From positions 186,001-250,000 of the forward strand of contig CANMIL010000002.1 in NCBI GenBank assembly GCA_947497895.1: a stretch of DNA of 64,000 nucleotides, in the 5' to 3' direction. Below the pieces are notes generated by a model that ran no database searches, was not told where the DNA came from, and saw only the letters and a program-made list of their open reading frames with translations. Of the stretch, positions 11,866 to 22,877 are shown in pieces (the stretch's first letter is position 1; each line of letters starts with the position of its first letter). A program made the translations under genes and the position numbers. The DNA comes from an uncultured Tenacibaculum sp. (GTDB taxonomy: Bacteria > Bacteroidota > Bacteroidia > Flavobacteriales > Flavobacteriaceae).

Positions 11866-12858
11866 TTAGCCACCAATAGTACTCATACTTTCTGAAACAT
11901 TTCCTTTTGTTCGATTGGCTTCTGCAACAAATCCGTTTTTGGGTTTTTCTTTTATTAGCGATAAAAACAATTCTTTTAAATCGTCATTACTAGCTCCTTT
12001 TCTAATAAAATCTCTGATGCTAAAAACTCCATCATCGAACAAGCAATTTTTGAGCGTTCCCGTTGAGGTAATTCTAATTCTATTACAATCATTACAAATG
12101 GTTCTGGTAAACGCAGGTATAATTCCTACAGAGCCTTTGAAATTCTCAACCTGAAAATTTCTTGAAGTAGAAGATTTTTTTACTGGAATTTCATGAATAG
12201 GATATTCAGATTGGATCTCTTCCAAAATTCTTTTAAAATTCCAATTTTCACCCAACTCACGTTGTCCACTACCATTAAAAGGCATTTCTTCGATAAAGCG
12301 AACCACAATGTTTTTATCTTCAGTGAGCTTTACAAAATCGTTAATTTCATTGGTGTTAAAACCTGATTGAACAACCACATTTAGTTTCAAGTTTAAATTA
12401 CTCTTTTCAAGAAGTTCAAAGGTTTGGTAAACTTCGGGAAACACATCTCTTCTTGTAATTTTATGAAATTTATCAGCTTGCAAGCTATCAATACTTAAGT
12501 TGATGTTTTTAACCTTTTTTAAACTCTCAATGGTGCTGATATGCTTTCTAATTAAAGCGCCGTTGGTAGTAATGTTAATGGTATCTAATAAGTCATTGAA
12601 CGAGAGCATTTCTAAAAACTTTACGAAATCTTTTCTTACAAAAGGTTCGCCACCCGTTAATCGAACTTTACGAACACCTAATTCAGTTAGTACTCGAATA
12701 ATTCGGTACATTTCTTTATAGGTTAATAATTCCTTTCTGGGAACAATATCAATACCATGAGCAGGCATACAATATTGGCAACGTAAATTACAACGATCGG
12801 TAACTGCCAATCGAACATAGGTAATCTGACGTCCAAAGCTATCAATAAGTTGCTGCAT
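11866..12858 (-). CDS. moaA: GTP 3',8-cyclase
   Basis: Radical SAM CNLRCQYC, second cluster CNDCNRIRITSTGTLKNCLF, C-terminal GG. Confidence 0.96.
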   Translation of the reverse strand: MQQLIDSFGRQITYVRLAVTDRCNLRCQYCMPAHGIDIVPRKELLTYKEMYRIIRVLTELGVRKVRLTGGEPFVRKDFVKFLEMLSFNDLLDTINITTNGALIRKHISTIESLKKVKNINLSIDSLQADKFHKITRRDVFPEVYQTFELLEKSNLNLKLNVVVQSGFNTNEINDFVKLTEDKNIVVRFIEEMPFNGSGQRELGENWNFKRILEEIQSEYPIHEIPVKKSSTSRNFQVENFKGSVGIIPAFTRTICNDCNRIRITSTGTLKNCLFDDGVFSIRDFIRKGASNDDLKELFLSLIKEKPKNGFVAEANRTKGNVSESMSTIGG

Positions 12859-12928
12859 GTTAACAAAGGTAAGGAATTCAAAAACTAGTTGTTTCTAAAT
12901 AACTGTTAATTGCTCATGAACAATAGAA

Positions 12929-14701
12929 TTACACAATTTCCATTTTTTGAAGTAAAAAGGAAGCGTTCATGTTTTTGCAAACGCCATTTTTCATTTTATA
13001 ATCGAAAAACAACTCATTATTTACAATTTCAGCATCAAAATAATAGTTCCGAATTTGTTCATATTCGTCCGCTAATTCGCATAAACTAACATCATGAGTA
13101 GCAATAATTCCGGTTGATTTCGACTTAGTTAATTTTTCAATAAACTGTTTCGAGCCAATGGCTTTGTCTTTACTATTTGTTCCTTTTAATATTTCATCCA
13201 GAATAATGAAGTAGGTATCTTCTTTAATTTCATCAACAATAAATTTCAGTCTTTTTAATTCAGAATAAAAGTAAGATTCGTCATCGGTTAACGAATCCGA
13301 AGTACGCATACTGGTAATCAGTTTTATTGGAGAATATTTAAAAGTATTTGCACATACAGGCAGACCGCAATTCGCCATAATTATGGATAAAGAAACCGTA
13401 CGTAAAAAAGTACTTTTTCCAGCCATATTTGCTCCAGTTACAATAAAAAACTCCTCATTATTCATAGAAAAGTCATTGTCCACTCTATTGGTAACTTTTA
13501 AAAGAGGGTGACCTAAGTTGACAGCTTCAATAGTTTGAAGTTCGTTCTTAATGGTTGGGAAGGTATACTTTGGATGATTAAAAACGAAGTTAGCTAAAGA
13601 GTTATACGCATCGAAAAAGTCTACCACATGAAACCAGTTATCAACAACATCTTTGTAAGTTGTTATCCATTTTTCAGTTTTTGAAGCATTGTTAACATCC
13701 CATAAAAACAATCCATTTCCAACAATAGCTATCAGTAGATTATTTCGTTGATCGAAGGCATTTAAGATATTTGAAAACTCTTTAAAAATTGCTGAGGCTT
13801 TTTTCTCTTTGGCTGTAATTGCTGATTGTTTTTTATGTAAAAGTTCAGCTTTAAAGTTTTCAGTTTCTATTTGTTCTAGTAGTAAATAATATTGTTTGAA
13901 AACATCCTTGGCATTGCTTGCTGAGGTGTATAGGTACTGTGTCTTTTTGAAATATATCATTGTGATTCCTAATCCAACGAAGAACCAAGTTGTAATGATT
14001 GAAAAAGGAGCGATTCCGAATGAAACTAAAGCAATAAGAAGTAACGAAATAACAGAGAAAATCTTCGGAAGTATTTGAAGGAAACTAGGGAGTTTCGATT
14101 CAAAATTTTCAATCCAATTAGAAATATTTGAAGTTTGTTTTTGCGTTGGTGAAACTAATTTAGCTAAAGTGGTAAAGTTTTCTCTCCAAATTGATTTCTC
14201 AGAAAGCTCGTTTAAAGCTTCTTGTCGCTCTTCAATTTTGTTGATATTATTTGCAGTAAGTAATGAGGCTAAAAGCTCTTTTCCTCTTACTGTTGCAGTT
14301 CTGTTTAAATATTGAAAAAAGGAACCTCTACCGAATAAATCAACATCATTACTGTAATGATGTAAAGGCTCTATAAATTCTTCTCCATCTGGTCTTTCGG
14401 AAAAATCACCATTTAAAATTGAAATCTCCGTTTCGTTAAATGAAACCTTTAAACGGAGTAAGTTTCTTTTTTCTTTTAAGTTTTGATGTTTAACCACCAA
14501 AAATCCGAAAATTAAAACTCCAACACCACCAATAATTAAAGGAGTATAGGGAGTTTGAAACGTAAAATAAACACCCAAAATCAAACAAGAAAAAACGATA
14601 AAACGAAAAATTCGAATCGTATTGATCGTTTTATTTAGTTTCTTCAGATTTAGCTTATGTGCTTCAAGTTGATTTGAATAAAAGTTATGTAGTTCTTCCA
14701 T
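12929..14701 (-). CDS. MutS-family ATPase with N-terminal TM helices
   Basis: FFIVTGANMAGKSTFLRTV Walker A, YFIILDEILKGTNSKD Walker B, TGIIATHD; two hydrophobic helices near N-terminus. Confidence 0.88.
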   Translation of the reverse strand: MEELHNFYSNQLEAHKLNLKKLNKTINTIRIFRFIVFSCLILGVYFTFQTPYTPLIIGGVGVLIFGFLVVKHQNLKEKRNLLRLKVSFNETEISILNGDFSERPDGEEFIEPLHHYSNDVDLFGRGSFFQYLNRTATVRGKELLASLLTANNINKIEERQEALNELSEKSIWRENFTTLAKLVSPTQKQTSNISNWIENFESKLPSFLQILPKIFSVISLLLIALVSFGIAPFSIITTWFFVGLGITMIYFKKTQYLYTSASNAKDVFKQYYLLLEQIETENFKAELLHKKQSAITAKEKKASAIFKEFSNILNAFDQRNNLLIAIVGNGLFLWDVNNASKTEKWITTYKDVVDNWFHVVDFFDAYNSLANFVFNHPKYTFPTIKNELQTIEAVNLGHPLLKVTNRVDNDFSMNNEEFFIVTGANMAGKSTFLRTVSLSIIMANCGLPVCANTFKYSPIKLITSMRTSDSLTDDESYFYSELKRLKFIVDEIKEDTYFIILDEILKGTNSKDKAIGSKQFIEKLTKSKSTGIIATHDVSLCELADEYEQIRNYYFDAEIVNNELFFDYKMKNGVCKNMNASFLLQKMEIV

Positions 14702-14803
14702 CTGCTAAAAAACAATAAAAGTACGAGTTTATCCCCATTTTTATTGAGTAAAATACAGAAAATAATATAATGCTATGTTTTGAGAAAATCGTATTTTTGA
14801 TGT

Positions 14804-16606
14804 ATGCCGACAACTTTAGAGCTTCAAATAAAAACCCTGCCCAATTCACCAGGAGTCTATCAGTATTTCGATAGGGATGATGTAATCATTTACGTTGGAA
14901 AAGCGAAGAATTTAAAGAAGAGAGTTTCGTCTTATTTTACCAAAAATCATGAAAATGGTAAAACTAGAATTCTCGTAAGAAAAATTGTTAGAATTGAGCA
15001 TATTGTTGTTGATACTGAAACAGATGCACTTTTACTAGAAAACAATCTTATAAAGAAATACAAACCTCGGTATAATGTTCTTTTAAAGGATGATAAATCG
15101 TATCCTTGGCTTTGTATTAAGAAAGAGCGTTTTCCAAGAATTTTCTCAACAAGAAGAGTTATCAAAGATGGATCAGAATACTTTGGTCCTTATACCAATG
15201 TACGTACTGTAAATGCGTTGTTGGATCTTATTAAAGAATTGTATACACTGCGTACTTGTAACTACGATTTGCATGAAACAAAGATCAATGCAGATAAGTA
15301 TAAAGTTTGTTTGGAATATCATTTAGGAAACTGCAAAGGTCCCTGTGAAGGAATGCAAACGGAAGAAAGTTACATGAATGATATTCGAGCGATTAGAAAT
15401 ATTATTAAAGGTAATTTTAAGGAGAGTATTGAGCAATTTCATAACATTATGATGGAATTTGCAACGGATATGAAATTTGAAGAGGCTCAAAAAATTAAGG
15501 AGAAAATAGGATCATTACAAAATTATCAGGCGAAGTCTACTATTGTAAATCCGTCGATAAATAACGTTGATGTTTTTTCGATTATTTCTGATGAAACTCA
15601 TGGATATGCCAACTTCTTCAAAATTATGAATGGCGCTATTGTACAGTCTTATACTACAGAAATAAAGAAGAAGCTGGAAGAAAGTGATAAAGATTTATTG
15701 GAGTTATTTATTGTAGAAACTAGAAATAGATTTAATTCTTTATCAAGAGAAATTTATGTTCCTTTTGAAGTCGATTTAGGTGATAAAATAAAAGTAACGG
15801 TTCCAAAACTTGGTGATAAAAAGCGTATTGTTGAGCTTTCTGAAAGAAATGCGAAGTATTACAGACAAGAACAATTCAAGCAAATAAAAATTGTTGATCC
15901 TGATCGTCATGTTAAGAGAATCATGGCGCAAATGCAAAAAGACCTTAGATTGGGATCAGAACCTCGTCATATTGAGTGTTTTGATAACTCCAATATTCAG
16001 GGAACCAACCCTGTAGCGGCATGTGTTGTTTTTAAAGATGGAAAACCAAGTAAAAAAGACTATCGTCATTTCAATATTAAAACTGTGGAAGGACCAGATG
16101 ATTTTGCTTCAATGGAAGAGGTAGTGTACAGGCGATATAAACGTTTGTTAGAAGAAGAGAAACCATTGCCGCAACTTATTGTTATTGATGGAGGAAAAGG
16201 TCAACTTTCATCAGCTTTAAAAAGTTTAGATGCTCTTGAGTTAAGAGGAAAAATAGCAATTATTGGTATTGCGAAACGTTTGGAGGAAATTTATTATCCA
16301 GGTGATAGTATTCCTTTGTATTTGGATAAAAAGTCGGAAACTCTTAAAATTATTCAGTATTTACGAAATGAGGCGCACCGCTTTGGAATTACTTTCCACA
16401 GGAACAAAAGAAGTAAAAGTGCTATCCAGTCAGAATTAGAACAAATTCCTGATGTTGGTAAACAAACAATAACAAATTTATTACGTAAATTTAAATCAGC
16501 TAAACGAGTAAAAAGTGCTAGTTTTGAGGAATTAAAGGAAGTGGTAGGTTTTTCAAGAGCACAAAAGATCTATCAATATTATCATAAAGATCAAACTCTA
16601 AACTAG
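14804..16606 (+). CDS. uvrC: Excinuclease ABC subunit C
   Basis: GIY-YIG NSPGVYQYFD...IYVGKAKNLKKRVSSYF; RHIECFDNSNIQG; C-terminal HhH. Confidence 0.97.
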   Translation: MPTTLELQIKTLPNSPGVYQYFDRDDVIIYVGKAKNLKKRVSSYFTKNHENGKTRILVRKIVRIEHIVVDTETDALLLENNLIKKYKPRYNVLLKDDKSYPWLCIKKERFPRIFSTRRVIKDGSEYFGPYTNVRTVNALLDLIKELYTLRTCNYDLHETKINADKYKVCLEYHLGNCKGPCEGMQTEESYMNDIRAIRNIIKGNFKESIEQFHNIMMEFATDMKFEEAQKIKEKIGSLQNYQAKSTIVNPSINNVDVFSIISDETHGYANFFKIMNGAIVQSYTTEIKKKLEESDKDLLELFIVETRNRFNSLSREIYVPFEVDLGDKIKVTVPKLGDKKRIVELSERNAKYYRQEQFKQIKIVDPDRHVKRIMAQMQKDLRLGSEPRHIECFDNSNIQGTNPVAACVVFKDGKPSKKDYRHFNIKTVEGPDDFASMEEVVYRRYKRLLEEEKPLPQLIVIDGGKGQLSSALKSLDALELRGKIAIIGIAKRLEEIYYPGDSIPLYLDKKSETLKIIQYLRNEAHRFGITFHRNKRSKSAIQSELEQIPDVGKQTITNLLRKFKSAKRVKSASFEELKEVVGFSRAQKIYQYYHKDQTLN

Positions 16607-16782
16607 AATCGGTAAATCGCTTACCGAAAAATTAATACATCTGTTACCCCTTATATTACGCATTAGTAAATAATAATTTTAAAAGAATGTGCGAATATGT
16701 TAAAACCTTAAGAGAGTATATTACTTCTTAATTTTTTAGCGTTAGGTTAGCATCTTCTTAATAAGAAAGTGAAAACGAACAT

Positions 16783-18984
16783 ATGAAAAAGCTATTATTT
16801 TTTTTAATGGCTCCGATAATGCTATTTGCACAAGAACAACCAAAAGTTGGATTAGTTTTAAGTGGAGGTGGAGCTAAGGGTTTTGCCCATGTAGGGGTAT
16901 TAAATGAGCTTGAAAAAGCTGGATTGCGAATCGATCATATTGGAGGAACTAGTATGGGAGCCATTGTTGGTGGTTTGTACGCCTCTGGTTATTCTCCTGA
17001 TCAAATCGAAAAAGTTATAAAAGAGGCCGATTTTATGAAATTACTTCAAGATGAAGTAAGCAGAGAAGCGAAACCTTTTTTTATAAAGCAACACGGTGAA
17101 AAATATGCGGTTACTTTGCCTATTAAAAATGGAAGTGTGGGATTACCTTTGGGTTTATCTAGAGGTCAAAATGTACTCAATTTTTTAACAGAATTATTAG
17201 CTCCAGTTGATGAAGTTACTGACTTTTCAGAACTACCGATTCCATTTTATTGTATTGGAACCAATATAGAAACTGGTGAAGAAGTGGTTCTTGAAAAAGG
17301 GTCTTTAGCTTTAGCTTTGAGAGCAAGTGGAGCCTTTCCTTCGTTGTTAAATCCTGTTGATATTGATGGTCAATTATTAGTTGATGGGGGAGTTGTAAAT
17401 AACTTCCCAGTAGACATTATGAAAACAAAAGATGTTGATATAATTATAGGAGTGAATGTACAAGGGCAACTTTTAAAAAGAGAAGAGTTATCTTCAGTAG
17501 CCTCTGTTTTACTTCAAATAATTAATTTTCAGATGTATCGTAAATCTGATGAACAAGCCATGCTTCTTGATTTCAATTTAGAACCTAATATTTTAGAATA
17601 TAGCGTTATTTCTTTTGATAAAAAGAAAGAAATTATTGGAGAAGGAACAAGAGTTGCTAAACCCAATAAGTTTGTTTTTGATAGTATTGCGAAACTTCAG
17701 AAAATAAAGAAGAAACGTCCTCAAATTACCCTAAAGAGTAAAAGGTTTTTGGTTGATAGGATTATTATAAAAGGGAATAAAAATTATACAGATAACTATG
17801 TTTTAGGTAAACTGCAACTTGAAGAAGGAGATAGTACTTCTTATAAAGATATTTCAAGAAAAATAAGCTCTTTATCTGCAACGAATAATTTTGAAAGAAT
17901 TGATTATCATTTTCAAAAATCGTTTTCTGGTAAAAAGCTAGAATTAAAAGTGAAGGAAGACCCTGTAAAATCATATGTTCGCTTCGGTATTCATTATGAC
18001 TTACTATATAAAACAGCCGTTCTTTTAAATTATAACCACAGAAAATTACTTATGCAAAATGATGAGTTCAATTTCGATGTGGGAATCGGTGATCGCATTC
18101 GATATAGGATGGATTATTTTATTGATAATGGATTGATACCTAGTTATGGTTTTACCTCTAGTTATAATTCATTTAAGAGCTCAATTCTTTTTAAAAATGA
18201 TTTAATTAATAGACTTAATATTAAGTATACTGATTTTACCAATGCTTTTTATATTCAAACAACAATAGATAAAAAGTTTGCCTTTGGAATTGGACTTGAA
18301 AATAAGAAGATAAAGATTTCTTCAGATACCTTTCTGACTAATGAAGAAGAAACGGTGTTTGATAATAGTAACTATGTAAATGCTTATTCTTTCTTAAAAT
18401 TAGACACCTACAATAAAAAAGTTTACCCAACGGATGGATATTTTGCCAATGTGGGTTTTAAATGGTTTATTTGGTCCGATAGAAATAAACGTATTGATGA
18501 ACTTATATTAGATAGTAGTGAGTTTAATCAGTTTTCTCAGTTATCAGGAACCATTGGATTTGCCAAGTCTTTTTTAGATGATAAATTAACCTTTCAATAC
18601 ACAGGTGAAGGTGGATTTACATTGGGGAAAGAAGGATCTGAGGTTTTCGATTTTAGATTAGGAGGGTATAACCAAAACTATGTGAATAATTTTGTTCCTT
18701 TTTATGGTTATGATACCGCTGAATTAGGGAATCAAACTTTTGTGAAGTCTGAATTTAATTTTAGGTATAATGTTTACAAAAATCACTACGCTACGTTTAT
18801 AGCAAACTATGCACGCGTTGAGCATGATGTTTTTAAGGATGGAAAACTATTTGATAATACCAAATCAGGTTATGCTCTGGGATATGGGTTGAGTACTTTT
18901 ATTGGACCTATCGAATTAAAATACTCATGGTCACCTGACCATAAAGAAAAATATTGGTTGTTTAATTTAGGTTTTTGGTTCTAG
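16783..18984 (+). CDS. Patatin-like phospholipase fused to an outer-membrane barrel domain
   Basis: GGGAKGFAHVGVL, GTSMG, VDGGVVNNFP catalytic motifs; POTRA/BamA-like C-terminal region. Confidence 0.92.
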   Translation: MKKLLFFLMAPIMLFAQEQPKVGLVLSGGGAKGFAHVGVLNELEKAGLRIDHIGGTSMGAIVGGLYASGYSPDQIEKVIKEADFMKLLQDEVSREAKPFFIKQHGEKYAVTLPIKNGSVGLPLGLSRGQNVLNFLTELLAPVDEVTDFSELPIPFYCIGTNIETGEEVVLEKGSLALALRASGAFPSLLNPVDIDGQLLVDGGVVNNFPVDIMKTKDVDIIIGVNVQGQLLKREELSSVASVLLQIINFQMYRKSDEQAMLLDFNLEPNILEYSVISFDKKKEIIGEGTRVAKPNKFVFDSIAKLQKIKKKRPQITLKSKRFLVDRIIIKGNKNYTDNYVLGKLQLEEGDSTSYKDISRKISSLSATNNFERIDYHFQKSFSGKKLELKVKEDPVKSYVRFGIHYDLLYKTAVLLNYNHRKLLMQNDEFNFDVGIGDRIRYRMDYFIDNGLIPSYGFTSSYNSFKSSILFKNDLINRLNIKYTDFTNAFYIQTTIDKKFAFGIGLENKKIKISSDTFLTNEEETVFDNSNYVNAYSFLKLDTYNKKVYPTDGYFANVGFKWFIWSDRNKRIDELILDSSEFNQFSQLSGTIGFAKSFLDDKLTFQYTGEGGFTLGKEGSEVFDFRLGGYNQNYVNNFVPFYGYDTAELGNQTFVKSEFNFRYNVYKNHYATFIANYARVEHDVFKDGKLFDNTKSGYALGYGLSTFIGPIELKYSWSPDHKEKYWLFNLGFWF

Positions 18985-18986
18985 AA

Positions 18987-19436
18987 ATGAAAATTGTAAA
19001 GGTTAAAGAAAATGATTCTATTTTACTGACACAGTTAACCATTCGTTCTAAAGATTATTGGAACTATGGAGAAGAGCAAATCGCCAAATGGGAAGAAAAC
19101 CTCAAAATTTCTTCAAAATATATTAACGAAAATCATGTTTTCAAATTAATTGAAACGGATACCATTATAGGTTTTTATGCTTTCGAAATTATAAACGAAG
19201 AACAAGTAAAATTGAACTTTTTATTTATTGAACCTGAGTTTATAGGAAAGGGGCATGGAAAAATACTTTTAAATGATTTTATACATCGGATAAAAAATAA
19301 CGGCTTTAAAAAAGCATTCCTCGATGCCGATCCAAATGCTGAAAAATTTTATAAACGTAATGGATTTAAATCAATTGGAAAGATAGAAAGCTCTATTAAA
19401 AATAGGTTTCTACCCATCATGGAAATGGAATTATAA
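18987..19436 (+). CDS. GNAT-family N-acetyltransferase
   Basis: FLFIEPEFIGKGHGKILLNDFI...DADPNAEKFYKRNGFKSIG. Confidence 0.85.
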   Translation: MKIVKVKENDSILLTQLTIRSKDYWNYGEEQIAKWEENLKISSKYINENHVFKLIETDTIIGFYAFEIINEEQVKLNFLFIEPEFIGKGHGKILLNDFIHRIKNNGFKKAFLDADPNAEKFYKRNGFKSIGKIESSIKNRFLPIMEMEL

Positions 19437-19445
19437 ATAATACTC

Positions 19446-20510
19446 TTACACAGCTTTTTCTAAAGTAAACGAAAACTCAGAACCTTCACCATATTTACTT
19501 TTTAAAAGAATGGTTTCTCCATGTGCCTCAATAATATGTTTTACAATTGATAAACCTAAACCGGAACCTCCTTGTTCTCTTGAACGACTCTGATCAACTC
19601 TATAAAAACGTTCAAATAAACGAGAAAGATGCTCCTGTTTAATACCTTCTCCATTATCAGTTACTTTAATAATAAATTTTTTAGAGTTATAATTTTCAAC
19701 GCTTACCGTAGTTACGCCACCAATTTTACCATATTTAATTGAGTTCACTATTAGGTTGATAATTACTTGCTCAATTCGTTCGATATCACCCTTTACAAAA
19801 AATGGAAATTCATAGGCCTTATCAAGTTGTAGTTTGATACCTCTTTTCTTAGCTTTCATTTCGAATAAATCGAAAACATTTTGAATCATTTCTAGAATAT
19901 TGAAGGTTTCAATATTCATTTTCATTCCCTCAGTTTCCAATTTAGCAATCATGTCTAAGTCTTTCACTATAGAGGTTAATCGTTCAACCCCCTTACTAGC
20001 TCTTTCTAAATATTTAGTTCTAATCTCAGGATCTTCTGCGGCTCCTTCAATTAAGGTTAAAACATATCCCTGAACAGTGAAAAGAGGCGTTTTAAGCTCG
20101 TGAGCCACATTTCCTAAAAAGTCCCTTCTAAAAGAATCTCTTTGGGTTAAATCAGCAATTTCCTCACTCTTTCCTTCAACATATTCCTGCACTGTTTTCG
20201 TTATGGCTTCGACATCGGTTGTTATTTTTTTTCTTTTAAGATCATTAACATCCAAGAAAGAAATGTCTTCGTATAGTTTTTTTATTCTTTGGTAAATAAA
20301 ATGTTCAGCTCTAAACTGAATAACAAAAAATGAAATAATAAATATTATAATACCAAAAGCAATGTAAGTAACTATTCCTAAATGTTTATAAAGTAAAAAG
20401 TAGGTAAGTACCGAAAAAATGGTAGATAGTATGGTCAAGTAAAAAGCTGACCACAGTGCATATTTATATGTTTTTTTCAATTTCAAAATATTGTCATTTG
20501 TTATAAACAA
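19446..20510 (-). CDS. PhoR-like sensor histidine kinase
   Basis: FLGNVAHELKTPLFTVQGY H-box; VINLIVNSIKYG, DNGEGI, GGSGLGLSIVKHI. Confidence 0.94.
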   Translation of the reverse strand: MFITNDNILKLKKTYKYALWSAFYLTILSTIFSVLTYFLLYKHLGIVTYIAFGIIIFIISFFVIQFRAEHFIYQRIKKLYEDISFLDVNDLKRKKITTDVEAITKTVQEYVEGKSEEIADLTQRDSFRRDFLGNVAHELKTPLFTVQGYVLTLIEGAAEDPEIRTKYLERASKGVERLTSIVKDLDMIAKLETEGMKMNIETFNILEMIQNVFDLFEMKAKKRGIKLQLDKAYEFPFFVKGDIERIEQVIINLIVNSIKYGKIGGVTTVSVENYNSKKFIIKVTDNGEGIKQEHLSRLFERFYRVDQSRSREQGGSGLGLSIVKHIIEAHGETILLKSKYGEGSEFSFTLEKAV

Positions 20511-20564
20511 AAGTAGATTGCCTAGAAAAGCAATCTACCACCTTATATGATTTTTTTATGGGTG

Positions 20565-21263
20565 TTATTTGTCAAATCCTTCTAGGACAAATTTATAACC
20601 AACACCCTTTACTGTTTTAAAATAATCATCACCTATTTTTTCACGAAGTTTTCTAATGTGAACGTCAATCGTTCTTCCACCAACAACAACTTCATTACCC
20701 CAAACATTATCTAGGATAACTTCACGTTTAAATACTTTTCCAGGTTTTGATGTTAATAGTGAAAACAGTTCAAATTCTTTTCTGGGAAGAGAAATCTTTT
20801 TATCTCCTTTAAAAACAACATACTCATCTCTATTAATAATAATATCACCAATTTTGGTTGTGGCATCTGTTTTTTCTTCAGTTTTCAATCGTCTTAATAA
20901 CGATTTAACTTTACTAACTAATACCTTTGGTTTAACAGGTTTTGTAATATAGTCATCAGCACCAGCATCAAAACCAGCCACTTGAGAATAATCTTCACCT
21001 CTTGCTGTTAAAAAAGAAATAATAGAATCTTCAAGAGATTTTATTCCTCTAATTTTTTCACAGGCCTCGATTCCATCCATCTCAGGCATCATAATATCTA
21101 ATAATATTAAATGCGGCTGCACTTTTTTAGCCGTTTTAACCCCTTCAGCCCCATTATTGGCTGTAAAAACTTGATATCCTTCAGATTTTAGGTTGTAACC
21201 TACTATTTCTAGTATATCTGGTTCATCATCAACCAATAAAATCTTAATATCGTTAGTATTCAT
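20565..21263 (-). CDS. PhoB-like winged-helix response regulator
   Basis: ILLVDDEPDILEI, LLDIMMPEMDG, KPVKPKVL, C-terminal GGRTIDVHIRKLREKIG; start moved to ATG at 21263. Confidence 0.94.
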   Translation of the reverse strand: MNTNDIKILLVDDEPDILEIVGYNLKSEGYQVFTANNGAEGVKTAKKVQPHLILLDIMMPEMDGIEACEKIRGIKSLEDSIISFLTARGEDYSQVAGFDAGADDYITKPVKPKVLVSKVKSLLRRLKTEEKTDATTKIGDIIINRDEYVVFKGDKKISLPRKEFELFSLLTSKPGKVFKREVILDNVWGNEVVVGGRTIDVHIRKLREKIGDDYFKTVKGVGYKFVLEGFDK

Positions 21264-21490
21264 ACGTTGATTTTTAAGTACTATATTCCAAAAGTAACGA
21301 TAAAATAACAAAATAGCTATTTAGCAATTTAACTTAACGTTGATTTAATGATTTATAAACTTGTAAAAATAAATTTATCTATAAATCAGTAATTTAACTT
21401 TTTTCCTAAACCAAAGAATTTAGGTGAATTTGATTTGATGATAACATTGAATTTGGATTCATGTGATTCCATATATAATTAACGTTATAC

Positions 21491-22651
21491 CTATTTCAAA
21501 TTCTTTATGAATTCCGAAGGTGTTCTATTTTTTAGTTTAATAAAAGCCTTCGAAAAGGAGTCGGAGTTACTAAAACCAGCTTCCTGAGCAATGGCTTTAA
21601 TTGTATATTTTCTAATAATTGAATTAGCTTCTAATAAAGCAATAATATTATGAATCCTTAATGTATTTAAGTAATTGGTAAATGAGGTTTCTTTGTAATG
21701 GTTTACTATTTTAGATAAATAACTTGTATTTGTATTTAATTCTTTCGCTAAAGCTGTAAGTGTCATATTTTGAGAAGTATACCCCTTATTTTTTTCAAAC
21801 TGATCAAGACCAAATAAAATGTTTTCAACAATTTCTTCTGGAATACCTAATTTTTTATTGCTTTTTGATTGATGAACAAGGTTTTGAGTTTTTAAGGAAT
21901 TTGAACTACTTGCTATCAAGGGACGTAAATATTTTCTTTCTTGTAAAACTCTTAATTGTATAATAGATTGATAACCCAGCCAATAGATTAAAATTGTTGT
22001 AAAAATTCTTAAAGGATAATAGGAAGGTAAGAATATATTAAACTTAAGAATTAATGTGATTAACAAAGGAATAAACCAAGAAACGTACGATAACAATCCT
22101 AACCTGAAAAATATTCGAATCCATTTTAAGTTGTCAAAATCTGTAATGTTAGATGGAATTCTTTTCATTTTAACCATTTTGTATAAATAGTAAGCATAAA
22201 TGGAAATGGTAATTGAAACTAACATACTTAATAACTCTTCAAAAATTACATACTTTTTAAAAACAGATATGTTTGAAGTGGTTCCATTATTACTAAAATA
22301 GAAGCCAAGTCGAATAAGTAATAGTCCCAAAAAAGTGATTGTAACAATTTTTAAAAGGTTTTGTGTTCTTTTTTCTATTTCTAGATAATTAATGAGAAAC
22401 AAGTAAAAAAAAATGGCAATTAAAAAATGCCAAGGGATTTCAAAATACCTTAGAAATTCACTGTCCTGAAAAAACCGTTTAACTAGTACCCACGATTGGA
22501 AGTTATTCAAAGAGATTACTAAAACTAAAAAATTAATAAAAAGAAAAGCTTTTTTCGTACCTCCTTTTGAAAACCATGAGATTAAACAAAATATAAATCC
22601 GTGAATGGAACTAATTAGCAAGAATATATTGAAAAAATCTTCCACCATCAA
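21491..22651 (-). CDS. Membrane-embedded AraC-family transcriptional regulator
   Basis: Multiple N-terminal TM segments; C-terminal IKAIAQEAGFSNSDSFSKAFIKLKNRTPSEFIK. Confidence 0.9.
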   Translation of the reverse strand: MMVEDFFNIFLLISSIHGFIFCLISWFSKGGTKKAFLFINFLVLVISLNNFQSWVLVKRFFQDSEFLRYFEIPWHFLIAIFFYLFLINYLEIEKRTQNLLKIVTITFLGLLLIRLGFYFSNNGTTSNISVFKKYVIFEELLSMLVSITISIYAYYLYKMVKMKRIPSNITDFDNLKWIRIFFRLGLLSYVSWFIPLLITLILKFNIFLPSYYPLRIFTTILIYWLGYQSIIQLRVLQERKYLRPLIASSSNSLKTQNLVHQSKSNKKLGIPEEIVENILFGLDQFEKNKGYTSQNMTLTALAKELNTNTSYLSKIVNHYKETSFTNYLNTLRIHNIIALLEANSIIRKYTIKAIAQEAGFSNSDSFSKAFIKLKNRTPSEFIKNLK

Positions 22652-22877
22652 TTTTTAAAGTTGTCGTTTTCCCTAGTAATGACAAATATACATTTTAGTT
22701 TTTATGTTAATCTGTTTTGGTTGATCTTGTTTTGCCGTGAATTTATAAAAACAGGGTAGTATTTATAAATGCAGGATACTAAAACTTGTATGCCTTTTCA
22801 TAAGAGAGTTATTTAGCAGTAGAAAAAGACCTCGAGTGCTTAAATGTAAACTAGTTAAATAAATAAAACTTGACATT